Notes: a model not told the origin generated them from the letters alone. DNA of 50,592 nucleotides from a virus (IMGVR_UViG_3300020470_000016:1-50592), one strand, 5' to 3'. Positions 35,857 to 44,864 are shown, counted from the stretch's first letter. Translations and numbers: made by a program.

Positions 35857-35868
35857 TATAAATAAATA
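35857..35868 (+). promoter_or_regulatory. Late promoter, overlapping TATAAATA and AATAAATA
   Basis: A perfect late core at 35857-35864 overlaps a second copy at 35861-35868. This doubled motif lies 40-50 bases before the scaffold gene gp22 and the capsid gene. A GGAGAG ribosome-binding site lies about 6 bases before the gp22 ATG. Confidence 0.75.
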
Positions 35869-35906
35869 CAGATTACGATATCAACAACGTATAGAAGGAG
35901 AGTCCA

Positions 35907-37019
35907 ATGTCTCGTGGAGATTTACAAGAAATGGAAGTAGGCACAAAGCAATCCAAAACTGCTGTAAACAGTGGGGCTGCTGCAGGGGATCCCATGCAGA
36001 AGACTCCCAACTACGTTCCCGATAACGCGGCTATAGAAGATCTAGGTGGACCAACACCTCAGAACTCAAAGCCTGACGATAATTCCAATGCCCTTAAAAC
36101 GCCGACTCGCACGATGAAGCAAGTTAAGGATGTTGTAAATAAGGGTGCTGGCGCAGCAGATCCGATGCCATCTAAACCCGCAGTTCTCAACCAAGGAGAT
36201 GACGTGGAAATTAAAGACGAGCAAGAGGTTGTTGCTGAAGAGCCAACTAAAGAGGAAACTCCTGTAGTCTCTGAAGAAGAGAAAGTTGACATCGAATCTA
36301 AAATCGAAGAGGACGTAACTGCCCTCCTCGGAACAGAAGAACTCTCTGAAGAATTTAAGAGTAAGGCTAAGGTAGTTTTCGAAGCCGCTATTAATTCTAA
36401 AGTAGAAGAGTTTAAGAAAGAACTCGCTGAAGAGAATGACAAGAAGCTTACCGAAGAGATCGAATCTCATAAGGTAGAACTTACAGAGCGTCTTGATTCA
36501 TATCTTGAGTACGTCGCAGAGGAATGGTTGGAGGAGAACAGCCTCGCCATTGAGAACGGCATCAAGACAGAGATGACCGAATCATTCCTTGACGGCATGA
36601 AGAAGCTTTTTGAAGAACATTATGTAGCACTCCCTGAAGAAAAATATGATGTCCTTGAGAGCATGGTAGACAAGCTTGATGAAATGGAGACAAAACTCAA
36701 TGAGCAAATAGAAAGAAACGTTTCTCTTAATAAGAGACTCGGTGAATCTACTGCCCAGACAATATTAAACGATGTCGCCGAAGGATTGGCTGTTTCTCAG
36801 AAGGAGAAACTCGCTTCCCTAGCGGAAAGTGTTGAGTTTGAAAGTGAAGATAACTATCGTGAGAAACTAGGTACACTGAAGGAAGCATACTTCCCAAGTA
36901 AGTCTGGTACTCCGAAAGAAACTGCGCCTGAGGAGTTAAATGAAGAGAGTAAGCCTGCACCAGTTACATCTGATGCAATGAGCTCTTACCTCAATGCACT
37001 CGGCACAGTTGTTAAGTGA
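35907..37019 (+). CDS. 22: Prohead scaffold protein gp22
   Basis: This 370-aa protein is acidic and helix-rich. Its central part (about 115-290) is coiled-coil-like, with EEFKSKAKVVFEAAI, LPEEKYDVLESMVDKLDEM and NVSLNKRLGES. The N-terminal 100 residues are low in order, with repeated GAAAGDPM and GAGAADPM units. The end LNALGTVVK is short and hydrophobic. This matches the T4 major scaffold protein that fills the prohead core and is degraded by gp21. The genes on either side are gp21 and gp23. Confidence 0.85.
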   Translation: MSRGDLQEMEVGTKQSKTAVNSGAAAGDPMQKTPNYVPDNAAIEDLGGPTPQNSKPDDNSNALKTPTRTMKQVKDVVNKGAGAADPMPSKPAVLNQGDDVEIKDEQEVVAEEPTKEETPVVSEEEKVDIESKIEEDVTALLGTEELSEEFKSKAKVVFEAAINSKVEEFKKELAEENDKKLTEEIESHKVELTERLDSYLEYVAEEWLEENSLAIENGIKTEMTESFLDGMKKLFEEHYVALPEEKYDVLESMVDKLDEMETKLNEQIERNVSLNKRLGESTAQTILNDVAEGLAVSQKEKLASLAESVEFESEDNYREKLGTLKEAYFPSKSGTPKETAPEELNEESKPAPVTSDAMSSYLNALGTVVK

Positions 37020-37060
37020 TTTTAAACAAACAACACTATTCCAAATAAGGAACAAAAGAA

Positions 37061-38449
37061 ATGCAAACAGTCAATTATTCTCAGCTCACTGAGAAGTGGG
37101 CGCCTCTCCTAGATTACGAGGGGATAGACCCAATACAAGATTCACACCGCAGAAACGTAACTGCAGCCCTTCTTGAGAACCAAGAAGTAATGCTTCGTGA
37201 GAACGCTGAGTTCCTCGGAGAGGCTTCACCTACTAACTCTGCAGGTACAGCAGGTTTTAGCGGATCTTCTGCTGAAGCAGGTCCAGTTGCAGGTTTCGAC
37301 CCTGTACTGATTAGTCTTATCCGTCGTGCAATGCCTAACTTGGTCGCTTATGACCTTGCTGGTGTTCAGCCAATGGGTGGACCTACAGGCTTGATCTTCG
37401 CAATGAGATCACGTTACACCAACCAGAGTGGAACAGAGGCCCTCTTCAATGAGCCTGATTCCGCATTCTCTGGACAGAATGATGGTGAGACCCTCACTGG
37501 TGGTTTCTCCGATACCGCTGCTGGTTTCGGTACAACTTCACAGTCTGGTTCGAACCCCGCCGTTCTTAACCCAGTTGGTTCTGCCACAACATCCGCATAT
37601 GATGTTGGTCAAGGTATGAGAACAGGTGATGCCGAAGCTTTAGGTGATGGTTCTGGTAACCATTTCCAAGAGATGGCATTCAGCATCGAGAAGGTTACTG
37701 TGACTGCGAAGTCAAGAGCCCTCAAAGCTGAGTACAGTTTGGAACTCGCTCAAGATCTTAAGGCGATCCACGGATTAAACGCCGAGTCTGAACTCGCAAA
37801 TATCCTCTCAACAGAGATACTTGCTGAGATCAACCGTGAAGTTATCCGTACAATCTATAAGATCGCTGAGCAAGGCGCTACTCTTAATACCGCAACCGCT
37901 GGTGCGTTCGACCTCGACGTAGACAGTAATGGTCGTTGGTCAGTTGAGAAGTTCAAGGGTCTTCTGTTCCAGATCGAAAGAGATGCGAACCAAATCGCAC
38001 AAAGAACTCGTCGTGGAAAAGGCAACACAGTCCTTTGCTCTGCTGACGTTGCTTCTGCCCTTACAATGGCTGGTCTTCTAGACTACACTCCTGCACTCAA
38101 CGCTAACCTTAACGTTGATGACACAGGTAATACCTTCGCTGGTACATTGGCTGGTAAGTTCAAAGTTTACATCGATCCATTCGCTGCAAACAACGCTGCT
38201 GATCAGTACTATGTCTGCGGTTACAAAGGTACTTCACCTTATGACGCTGGATTGTTCTACTGCCCATACGTTCCGCTACAGATGGTTCGTGCAGTTGGTC
38301 AGGACACCTTCCAACCAAAAATTGGCTTCAAGACTCGTTATGGTATCGTCGCAAACCCATTTGCTGAAGGTACTGATCAAGGTCTTGGTCGCCTACGTGC
38401 AAACACAAACCGTTATTACAGAAGGGTCAAAGTTCAGAACCTTATGTAA
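37061..38449 (+). CDS. 23: Major capsid protein gp23
   Basis: The product is 462 aa (T4 gp23 is 521). It has the HK97-fold phage features PVLISLIRRAMPNLVAYDLAGVQPM and GLIFAMRSRY, then KSRALKAEYSLELAQDLKAIHGL and GFKTRYGIVANPF near the end, all typical of T4-like cyanophage capsids. The likely gp21 cleavage site L52-G53-E54 matches the L/I-x-E rule and would remove the first 54 residues. A terminator follows. Confidence 0.95.
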   Translation: MQTVNYSQLTEKWAPLLDYEGIDPIQDSHRRNVTAALLENQEVMLRENAEFLGEASPTNSAGTAGFSGSSAEAGPVAGFDPVLISLIRRAMPNLVAYDLAGVQPMGGPTGLIFAMRSRYTNQSGTEALFNEPDSAFSGQNDGETLTGGFSDTAAGFGTTSQSGSNPAVLNPVGSATTSAYDVGQGMRTGDAEALGDGSGNHFQEMAFSIEKVTVTAKSRALKAEYSLELAQDLKAIHGLNAESELANILSTEILAEINREVIRTIYKIAEQGATLNTATAGAFDLDVDSNGRWSVEKFKGLLFQIERDANQIAQRTRRGKGNTVLCSADVASALTMAGLLDYTPALNANLNVDDTGNTFAGTLAGKFKVYIDPFAANNAADQYYVCGYKGTSPYDAGLFYCPYVPLQMVRAVGQDTFQPKIGFKTRYGIVANPFAEGTDQGLGRLRANTNRYYRRVKVQNLM

Positions 38450-38471
38450 ATCGAGTTACAACTCAATCAAG

Positions 38472-38497
38472 AAGGGGTCCCACGGGATCCCTTTTTT
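38472..38497 (+). terminator. Rho-independent terminator after the capsid gene
   Basis: AAGGGGTCC and GGATCCCTT pair around CACG and are followed by a T-run. It closes the scaffold-capsid unit. Confidence 0.85.
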
Positions 38498-38516
38498 ATT
38501 CTCTATACACAGGAAC

Positions 38517-38732
38517 ATGTCAAACGAAGAACCACAAAAGGACTTGGAATGGTACTGTGAAATGAGGATGGGTATTGATGAAACACGTATGTTGCACAAT
38601 ATAGCACAACAGATTATGTCACGTATGAAAGATACTGCAGAAGATACTGTTGAATACAAATATCTTGAACATTTGAGAACTAAATTATTTGCCATGATCA
38701 TGGAATATAACCTACATAAAGAAGACCAATAA
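38517..38732 (+). CDS. Small acidic helical protein
   Basis: This 71-aa protein starts at ATG 38517, just after the capsid terminator. The longer in-frame opening inside gp23 is not used. It is helix-rich and acidic, with two His-containing segments and a Met-rich middle (MRMGIDETRMLHNIAQQIMSRM in parts). No family is recognised. It ends just before the late promoter of the next gene. Confidence 0.65.
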   Translation: MSNEEPQKDLEWYCEMRMGIDETRMLHNIAQQIMSRMKDTAEDTVEYKYLEHLRTKLFAMIMEYNLHKEDQ

Positions 38733-38735
38733 ATA
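38728..38735 (+). promoter_or_regulatory. Late-promoter motif AATAAATA
   Basis: A NATAAATA motif overlaps the stop of the 71-aa gene and lies 21 bases before the ATG at 38756, which is a typical late-promoter distance. Confidence 0.65.
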
Positions 38736-38755
38736 GTCAATAAACCATAGAGTCC

Positions 38756-38998
38756 ATGAAGTCATATAAACAATTCGCTGAGGAACGAAAAGGATGTCCT
38801 CCTGGCAGTTATTGGTGCTATGAATCTGGTAAATGCAAAAAGATTCCTCGTGGTTATCACGTAGGGTTTAGAGGTCGTTTAGAACGGGATGATGACGATG
38901 ATGGGGAAGGATCCAAAGGAAATGGTGGTTCAGGTAATGGTGGCTCTAATGGCAATGGGCATAGTAATGGTGGGGGTAACGGAGGCGGAGGTGAATAA
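38756..38998 (+). CDS. Cys-containing, Gly/Asn-rich small structural-type protein
   Basis: This 80-aa protein begins MKSYKQFAEERKGCPPG and has three Cys in the pattern C..(7)..C..(5)..C (CPPGSYWCYESGKC). It continues into a short Asp run and a C-terminal Gly/Asn/Ser tail of about 28 residues. The Cys motif resembles small modules found at the ends of cyanophage structural proteins. It is preceded by a late promoter, so it is likely to be in the virion. It shares one base with the next start. Confidence 0.65.
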   Translation: MKSYKQFAEERKGCPPGSYWCYESGKCKKIPRGYHVGFRGRLERDDDDDGEGSKGNGGSGNGGSNGNGHSNGGGNGGGGE

Positions 38999-39552
38999 TG
39001 ACAGCGACACCAGCAGGTAAACAGAACGCCTGGCAAAAACAGCTTTCTAATAGAAACTTCTTATCACCTGTTGGATTTAAGTTTAACTTAAAGAAGGCAC
39101 CAAAGGTAGATTTCTTCTCAACAGCTGCAAATATTCCTAGTATTAATCTAGGAGTTGCAATCCAATCAACGTATCTTAAAGATCTCCCAACGCCAGGAGA
39201 TAAGATGGCATACGATGATTTTAGTTTGAGATTTGCTGTCGATGAGAATCTTGAAAACTATCTAGAAATCCATGATTGGATGAGAGGACTTGGTTTTCCA
39301 GAATCCATTAAAGAAAGTATGGATCTAATTTCAAAGGATCCTATAAATCCAGGCAATCCATTCTCGATATATTCTGATGGAACATTGTTGATATATAACA
39401 GTAGTTACAATGTTATTGCCAAGGCTACATTTAAAGACATGTTCCCAACATCACTTACTCAAATTGAGTTTGATGCACAGGACACTTCCATTGAATATGT
39501 TATGGCAGAAGTCTCTTTCAAATACACAATTTATGAAATAACTAAAGTATGA
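38998..39552 (+). CDS. 3: Tail completion / tube-like protein gp3
   Basis: The product is 184 aa (T4 gp3 is 176). It has NRNFLSPVGFKFNLKKAPKVDFF, ANIPSINLGV and GDKMAYDDFSLRFAVDENLENYLEIHDWMRGLGFPE, cited in parts. These form a tail-tube-like beta-barrel pattern. In T4-like cyanophages the gene between gp23 and uvsY is annotated gp3, which terminates the tail tube. The exact identity rests partly on gene order. Confidence 0.7.
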   Translation: MTATPAGKQNAWQKQLSNRNFLSPVGFKFNLKKAPKVDFFSTAANIPSINLGVAIQSTYLKDLPTPGDKMAYDDFSLRFAVDENLENYLEIHDWMRGLGFPESIKESMDLISKDPINPGNPFSIYSDGTLLIYNSSYNVIAKATFKDMFPTSLTQIEFDAQDTSIEYVMAEVSFKYTIYEITKV

Positions 39553-39974
39553 ATCTTGATGAACTCCAGTCGTTATGGGACGAGGATTCAGTAATAGATA
39601 ATGATCTTCTACATCATGAATCAACAAAAATACCATCCCTACACGCAAAATATTATCGAATCTACAACGAATTATTAATCCTCCAAAAAGGACAAGAGAA
39701 TAAGTATAAAATTCTCAAAAAGGAAAAATGGGAATATTACTCTGGTAGATCGAAACCAGAAATATATGCCGAAAAACCTTTTGATTTCAAAGTTTTAAAA
39801 GCAGATCTAGACAAGTATCTTAGTGCAGATGAAGATCTCATTAAGTGCAAGACCAAAGTTGAGTATTATCAAATAATGCTTGAGTTTATTGAAAGTATAC
39901 TCAAGGTTATTCAAAACAGGACCTACCAAATAAAGAATGCCATCGAATGGCAAAGATTTACGAGCGGGGTATGA
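39549..39974 (+). CDS. uvsY: Recombination mediator UvsY
   Basis: This 141-aa protein (T4 UvsY is 137) has the family order: MNLDELQSLWDEDSVID start, a YSGR motif in WEYYSGRSKPE, LDKYLSADEDLIK near residue 90 and the closing helix NRTYQIKNAIEWQRF. UvsY loads the UvsX recombinase on gp32-covered single strands. It overlaps gp3 by ATGA and uvsW by 28 bases. Confidence 0.85.
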   Translation: MNLDELQSLWDEDSVIDNDLLHHESTKIPSLHAKYYRIYNELLILQKGQENKYKILKKEKWEYYSGRSKPEIYAEKPFDFKVLKADLDKYLSADEDLIKCKTKVEYYQIMLEFIESILKVIQNRTYQIKNAIEWQRFTSGV

Positions 39975-41437
39975 CTGACATTACTATTGCCAAGAAGAAT
40001 GAGGTCTATCTCACGGTAGATGCACAACCTCATATCCAACAGGAACTATCTGATCATTTTACTTTCGATGTGCCTGGGGCTAAGTTTATGCCTCAGTATA
40101 GAAGGAGACATTGGGATGGAAAGGTAAGATTATTTTCTCCTGCTACTGGAGAGATATATGTTGGTCTTCTTGATAAAATAGTTGGATGGTCTAAGAAGTC
40201 AGAATATACAGTAAAATTTTTAGATAATGAATATTATGGTACTCCCTTCGAATTTAATGATACTATTTCGAGGGCTGGTGTAAAGGATTATATGGGAATA
40301 ATCTCTAAGCATAAACCGAGAGATTATCAAATAGAAGGTGTCTATGATGCATTAAGACACAATAGAAGATTACTTATATCACCTACTGCATCTGGTAAGT
40401 CATTAATGATTTACTCGATTGTCAGATATCATATAGAACATCAACGTAAGATTCTGTTAGTTGTGCCAACTACATCTTTAGTTGAACAGATGTTCAAAGA
40501 TTTTACTGACTATGGTTGGAACGCAGAATTTTATTGTAATAGAGTTTATTCTGGTAAAGAAAGAGATACCGACCACCCAGTAACAATAACCACATGGCAA
40601 TCAGTTTATAAGTTAGATAAAAAGTGGTTTAGAAGATTTGATGTTATAATAGGAGATGAGGCACATCAATTCAAATCCAAGTCTCTAGTTGGTATTATGA
40701 CGAAACTTAAAGATACCAAGTATAGATATGGATTCACTGGAACACTTGATGGAACTCAGACTCATAAGTGGGTATTAGAAGGACTATTTGGCCCCAGTTA
40801 TAAGATCACTAAAACAAAGGAGTTAATTGATAGAGGATTCCTTTCACAACTAGACATTCATGTACTATTGTTAAAACATCCACCAAGAACTTTTGAAACT
40901 TATAATGAAGAGATTGAGTATATAATTTCTCATGAACAAAGGAACAATTTTATTAAGAATCTAGCCTTAAGTTTAACAGGTAATACTCTTATTTTGTTCG
41001 GTAGAGTAGAGTCTCACGGGGAAATATTATATAATTCTATAAATACTTCTGTAACAAATCAAAGAAAAGTATTTTTTGTTCACGGTGGAATCGCCACGGA
41101 AGAACGTGAATCTATAAGATACATCACAGAGGAACAAGAAAATGCAATTATCGTCGCTAGCTACGGCACTTTTAGTACTGGGATTAACATTAAGCGGTTG
41201 CACAACGTCATCTTCGCAGCCCCCAGCAAGTCCAGAATTAGAAATCTCCAGTCCATCGGTAGAGTCCTTAGAAAAGGAAGAGAAAAAGTAAAGGCTGTTT
41301 TATACGATATATCTGATGATATATCTTATAAGAGTCAACGTAATTATACTTTAAATCATTTGGTCGAAAGAATCAAAATCTACAACGAAGAAAAATTCAA
41401 GTATGAGTTCAAACAAATAAAACTAAGAGAAGATTAG
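39947..41437 (+). CDS. uvsW: UvsW helicase
   Basis: The product is 496 aa (T4 UvsW is 587). It has Walker A SPTASGKS near residue 145, the DEAH box IIGDEAHQF near 235, GFTGTL and the C-terminal QSIGRVLRKGREK motif VI of superfamily 2. The N-terminus has DVPGAKFMPQYRRRHWDGK, typical of UvsW. The enzyme unwinds R-loops and branches and helps replication restart. The start at 39947 overlaps uvsY, and a shorter start at 39971 is possible. Confidence 0.9.
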   Translation: MAKIYERGMTDITIAKKNEVYLTVDAQPHIQQELSDHFTFDVPGAKFMPQYRRRHWDGKVRLFSPATGEIYVGLLDKIVGWSKKSEYTVKFLDNEYYGTPFEFNDTISRAGVKDYMGIISKHKPRDYQIEGVYDALRHNRRLLISPTASGKSLMIYSIVRYHIEHQRKILLVVPTTSLVEQMFKDFTDYGWNAEFYCNRVYSGKERDTDHPVTITTWQSVYKLDKKWFRRFDVIIGDEAHQFKSKSLVGIMTKLKDTKYRYGFTGTLDGTQTHKWVLEGLFGPSYKITKTKELIDRGFLSQLDIHVLLLKHPPRTFETYNEEIEYIISHEQRNNFIKNLALSLTGNTLILFGRVESHGEILYNSINTSVTNQRKVFFVHGGIATEERESIRYITEEQENAIIVASYGTFSTGINIKRLHNVIFAAPSKSRIRNLQSIGRVLRKGREKVKAVLYDISDDISYKSQRNYTLNHLVERIKIYNEEKFKYEFKQIKLRED

Positions 41438-41438
41438 T

Positions 41439-41855
41439 ATGGAAGAAGAATTTTATGGAACAGTAAAGCTAATATCAGGAGAGGAAATCTTCGCTGAAAT
41501 TCTTCCTGTGAAGGAAGATAATAGGACTTTATTGTTATTGACAGAACCAGTTCAAGTTCAGACAGTATCAGTAGGATCAGATGGTTTGGAGGGAGTTAAG
41601 ATAGATCCTTGGATTAAAACTCAATCTGATAGTATGATTGTTATTGATATGGATAAAGTTATTACAGTCTTAGAAGCAGAAGAGACTGGTGATATGGTTA
41701 AAGCTTATCGAAAATATTTACGCGCCAGGGGTAAGGTTCCAAATAGAACCCAAGTAACTAAAAAAATGGGTTTAGCTGGTTCCGTACAGAAACATAGATT
41801 ACTCTTAGAAAAAATCTATAATAACTCAGCAGCTTCGAATACAGAATCCGACTGA
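41439..41855 (+). CDS. Uncharacterised cyanophage protein, possibly Sm-like
   Basis: This 138-aa protein begins FYGTVKLISGEEIFAEIL, a strand-turn-strand pattern like an Sm/LSm core. It has a helical C-terminus with VKAYRKYLRARGKV and KKMGLAGSVQKHRLLLEKIY. The position between uvsW and gene 55 recurs in cyanophages. An RNA-binding role is possible but unproven. It follows uvsW by 1 base. Confidence 0.6.
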   Translation: MEEEFYGTVKLISGEEIFAEILPVKEDNRTLLLLTEPVQVQTVSVGSDGLEGVKIDPWIKTQSDSMIVIDMDKVITVLEAEETGDMVKAYRKYLRARGKVPNRTQVTKKMGLAGSVQKHRLLLEKIYNNSAASNTESD

Positions 41856-41884
41856 ACTCTGACAGAGTTATTATATCCATATTC

Positions 41885-41920
41885 ACTAGCGTTGTCAACT
41901 AGCGCTGAGTATGATATACT
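41885..41920 (+). promoter_or_regulatory. Near-consensus sigma70 promoter of gene 55
   Basis: A -35 TTGTCA (41892-41897), an exact 17-base spacer and a -10 TATACT (41915-41920) precede the late-sigma gene by about 45 bases. The -35 is flanked by two direct copies of ACTAGCG (41885-41891 and 41898-41904). These could be an operator. Reading by host sigma70 would make gp55 before the late phase. Confidence 0.7.
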
Positions 41921-41964
41921 ATTATCATGCAAAAGAAGACAAATAGATTAAGGAAAATCATGGT

Positions 41965-42504
41965 ATGGCAATCAAAACGAGAAAACGATCAGAACATTAT
42001 GTAAATAACAAACAGTTTTTGGCTGCTGTTATAGAATTGAGAGATTTCTTTAACCAAGGTAAAGATCTCGGTCATGAAACTCATAGGGTTTCAATTAAGT
42101 ATTTCAGAGATCATAAGGATCGTGACACTGCTCAAAAATTTAGAAGGTGTTATGAGTATCTTGGTAATTGTTTTTCCAAGATTGGTAATCATTTGGCATA
42201 CAAACCAAATTTTGTAAACTATATGTATCGTGAGGATATGGTCTCCGATGGCATAGAGAATTGCATACAATATATTTGCAACTTTAATCCAGAAAAGTCT
42301 TCAAATCCCTTTGCATATTTTACTCAGATTATACATTATGCTTTTCTTAGAAGGATACAGAAAGAAAAGAAACAGATGGAGATTAGAACCAAGATCATTG
42401 AGAGATCTGGTTATGATGAAGTATTCAGTGTAGATGATGATTTTGGCAATTCTGCCGACTATAATTCTATTAAAGACGCCGTACAATCTAAATTATATCA
42501 ATGA
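41965..42504 (+). CDS. 55: Late-transcription sigma factor gp55
   Basis: The product is 179 aa (T4 gp55 is 185). It has NNKQFLAAVIELRDFF near the N-terminus. The central EDMVSDGIENCIQYICNFNPEKSSNPFAYFTQIIHYAFLRRIQKEKKQ is typical of the conserved core (sigma region 2) of gp55-type factors, quoted here as EDMVSDGIENCIQ and NPFAYFTQIIHYAFLRRI. gp55 directs RNA polymerase to TATAAATA-type late promoters, which are abundant in this window. A sigma70 promoter precedes it. Confidence 0.9.
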   Translation: MAIKTRKRSEHYVNNKQFLAAVIELRDFFNQGKDLGHETHRVSIKYFRDHKDRDTAQKFRRCYEYLGNCFSKIGNHLAYKPNFVNYMYREDMVSDGIENCIQYICNFNPEKSSNPFAYFTQIIHYAFLRRIQKEKKQMEIRTKIIERSGYDEVFSVDDDFGNSADYNSIKDAVQSKLYQ

Positions 42505-43814
42505 AATTTGCAATTATAGGTAAGGGAACAAGTGCTCTTGTCTCTTCAATGATCGTTCTCCGTAGAGGACACCAAGTTGAACACTTCTATGATCCAGATA
42601 CACCATTCCTTAGAGTAGGTGAATCAACTACACCACATGTTTCTTGCTTGATGCGAGATGTACTGGGTATGTGTATTGGTACATTCGTTGATGATGGCAT
42701 TGTATCATATAAAAACGGTGTTCATTTTGTTGATTGGGGTGTAGGAGGAGAATTTACTCACCCATTTAACAGTAACCATAATGCCTTTCACCTTGATAAT
42801 AAGAGGTGGAATGATTATGTAATAGGTATTCTAGAATCAAAGAGGGGTGTTAAGTTTCACCCAGAAAGGTATGAGGGATATGAAGTAACAGATCATGATA
42901 CCATCATGATTAATGGTAAAGAGTTTGATTTTATTATTAATTGTAGTGGTTGGCAGGATGATGATTCCTATGATGAACCACTTATTGAGACTGTAAACTC
43001 TGCTTTACTTCATCATATACCAGAGATGAAGGAGTATCATCATACTATTCACCTTGCGACAAAACATGGATGGCAATTCCAACTTCCATTCCCAGAACTG
43101 AATGGTGGTGAGAGTCATTGTGGATATCTATATAATAATAAGTTAACCTCTGATGAAGAAGCTGTTGCTGATCTGAAGAGAATGTATGGTGAAGATCATC
43201 AATTCAAGATGATCAAATGGAAGCCTAGGTTTGCAAGGCAAATGATTAAGGATAGGTTTGAAGCCTTCCAAGGTAACAGACTATTCTTCCTAGAACCCTT
43301 ACAGGCACTATCACTTGATTACTATAAACTTCTTTGTGAAGACATTACTGACTTCGCTGAAAGAAGAGATTATGCAACTTTCTGTCAGGTAAACCAAAAG
43401 TACCGCAGCGAGATGATTGACTATCAGTATGCTCTTGCGTTACACTATCAATTCGGTTCTGTCTATGGCGGAAACGGTCAAGGTGATAGTAAGTTCTGGA
43501 ATTGGGTTACTCCTCGTGCCAGACATAATCTAAAGTTCCATCCAGTTACCTGTGATGATAAACTGTTCTTTGATTTCATGAACGTAGATACTCAGACTTC
43601 TGATGATCTATCTACCCCATATCAATGGAAAGAACAAATTCGTCCAGAAGACTATACGGCAAAGGGAAGACCCAATGTTGGTCATACTTTAACCACATGT
43701 CTTCAGATTGCTGGATTCAATTACTTCGATACTAAGACCTTATACTGTGGATTCAACCAGATCCGATTCCTTGAATTTGAAGATAAGTACAAAGGTTTAC
43801 CTAGAAACGAATGA
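42501..43814 (+). CDS. Divergent flavin-dependent halogenase-like oxidoreductase
   Basis: The product is 437 aa. FAIIGKGTSAL near residue 3, RVGESTTPH at 38-46 and YKNGVHFVDWG with Lys71 match the halogenase fold and the catalytic-type Lys. The usual WxWxIP motif is replaced by WQFQLP (191-196) and the EPLES Glu is Gln268 in EPLQALSLD. It is therefore either inactive as a halogenase or has a different chemistry, such as a monooxygenase. It overlaps gene 55 by 4 bases and gp47 by 4 bases, so it is embedded in the replication-recombination block. Confidence 0.8.
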   Translation: MKFAIIGKGTSALVSSMIVLRRGHQVEHFYDPDTPFLRVGESTTPHVSCLMRDVLGMCIGTFVDDGIVSYKNGVHFVDWGVGGEFTHPFNSNHNAFHLDNKRWNDYVIGILESKRGVKFHPERYEGYEVTDHDTIMINGKEFDFIINCSGWQDDDSYDEPLIETVNSALLHHIPEMKEYHHTIHLATKHGWQFQLPFPELNGGESHCGYLYNNKLTSDEEAVADLKRMYGEDHQFKMIKWKPRFARQMIKDRFEAFQGNRLFFLEPLQALSLDYYKLLCEDITDFAERRDYATFCQVNQKYRSEMIDYQYALALHYQFGSVYGGNGQGDSKFWNWVTPRARHNLKFHPVTCDDKLFFDFMNVDTQTSDDLSTPYQWKEQIRPEDYTAKGRPNVGHTLTTCLQIAGFNYFDTKTLYCGFNQIRFLEFEDKYKGLPRNE

Positions 43815-44863
43815 AAATCGCAGTTATAACTGACACTCATTTCGGCGCAAGACGTGGGAATAAGATTTTTCATGATTATTTTCAACAGTTTTATGACAAT
43901 ATATTCTTTCCTGAATTAAAAAAGAGAGGCATTACTACATGCGTACACATGGGTGATGCCTTTGATAATAGGAAGAGTATTGATTTTTGGGCCTTAAGTT
44001 GGGCAAAGGAACATGTGTATGATAAGTTCAAAGAGTTAGGTGTTAAGGTTTATCAGTTAGTTGGTAACCATGACATCTATTATAAGAATACCAATGAGAT
44101 CAATTCTATTGATTCTCTTTTAGAAGCATATGATAATATTGTTCCCATCTCATCTTCTGGTGATTATAAGATTGGGGATCTTAATGCTTTTATGGTTCCT
44201 TGGATCTGTGTAGATAACTATGATGAGACTAAGGAGAAGATAGACAAGACAAAATCTAAGGTGGCATTTGGTCACTTAGAATTAAATGGATTCAAACTTC
44301 ATAGAGGATACATCCAAGAAACTGCCTTTAGAGGTATGGATTGTACGATGTTTGAAAATTTTGATCTAGTATTCTCAGGACATTATCATACTCGTAGTAA
44401 TGATGGTAAGATATTTTATCTTGGCAATCCATATCAGTTGTATTGGAATGATGTAAATGATATAAGAGGATTCCATTTCTTTGATACCGAGACTCTTGAG
44501 TGGGAGTTTGTTGAGAACCCCTATAGTATCTTTGAACATGTTTATTATGAGGATACTAATGTTGATCTATTCAATGCATTGCCATATGCAAATAAGATCG
44601 TTAAGATCATCGTAAGAAAGAAGACAGACCAACATCAGTTTGAAAGATTCGTTGACAAGTTTCAGAAAGCTGGTGTTTATGATTTAAAAATTGTAGAGAA
44701 TCTTGGGATCAATGACCTAGAGGTAGATTTCGAGGGCGAGAAGATCGAAGATACCGTCACATTATTGGATAAATATGTTGACGACTCTGATTTCGAACTC
44801 GACAAAGCCCGAGTTAAGGAATTGTTACGGGAAGTCTATCAGGAGGCTTGCGAATTGGAGTGA
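43811..44863 (+). CDS. 47: Recombination nuclease subunit gp47 (Mre11-like)
   Basis: The product is 350 aa (T4 gp47 is 339). The phosphoesterase motifs are in order: DTHFG (residues 8-12), HMGDAFDNR, GNHD and GHYHTRS, each coordinating the two metals of an Mre11/SbcD-type nuclease. It works with gp46 in end resection and host DNA breakdown. It overlaps the halogenase-like gene, and the DUF3110 gene follows at 1 base. Confidence 0.95.
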   Translation: MKIAVITDTHFGARRGNKIFHDYFQQFYDNIFFPELKKRGITTCVHMGDAFDNRKSIDFWALSWAKEHVYDKFKELGVKVYQLVGNHDIYYKNTNEINSIDSLLEAYDNIVPISSSGDYKIGDLNAFMVPWICVDNYDETKEKIDKTKSKVAFGHLELNGFKLHRGYIQETAFRGMDCTMFENFDLVFSGHYHTRSNDGKIFYLGNPYQLYWNDVNDIRGFHFFDTETLEWEFVENPYSIFEHVYYEDTNVDLFNALPYANKIVKIIVRKKTDQHQFERFVDKFQKAGVYDLKIVENLGINDLEVDFEGEKIEDTVTLLDKYVDDSDFELDKARVKELLREVYQEACELE

Positions 44864-44864
44864 C

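Noticed and set aside
36059-36470. Two minus-strand open frames of about 130 aa opposite gp22
   Set aside because: They are antisense shadows of the acidic coiled-coil gene: Ser- or Phe/Leu-rich, with no ribosome-binding site seen.
38115-38516. N-terminal extension of the 71-aa gene into the capsid gene
   Set aside because: The segment is out-of-frame capsid coding sequence and spans a terminator. The ATG at 38517 is the sensible start.
44775-44864. Longer start for the DUF3110 gene
   Set aside because: It overlaps gp47 deeply, and the family begins at the MYILSL start.
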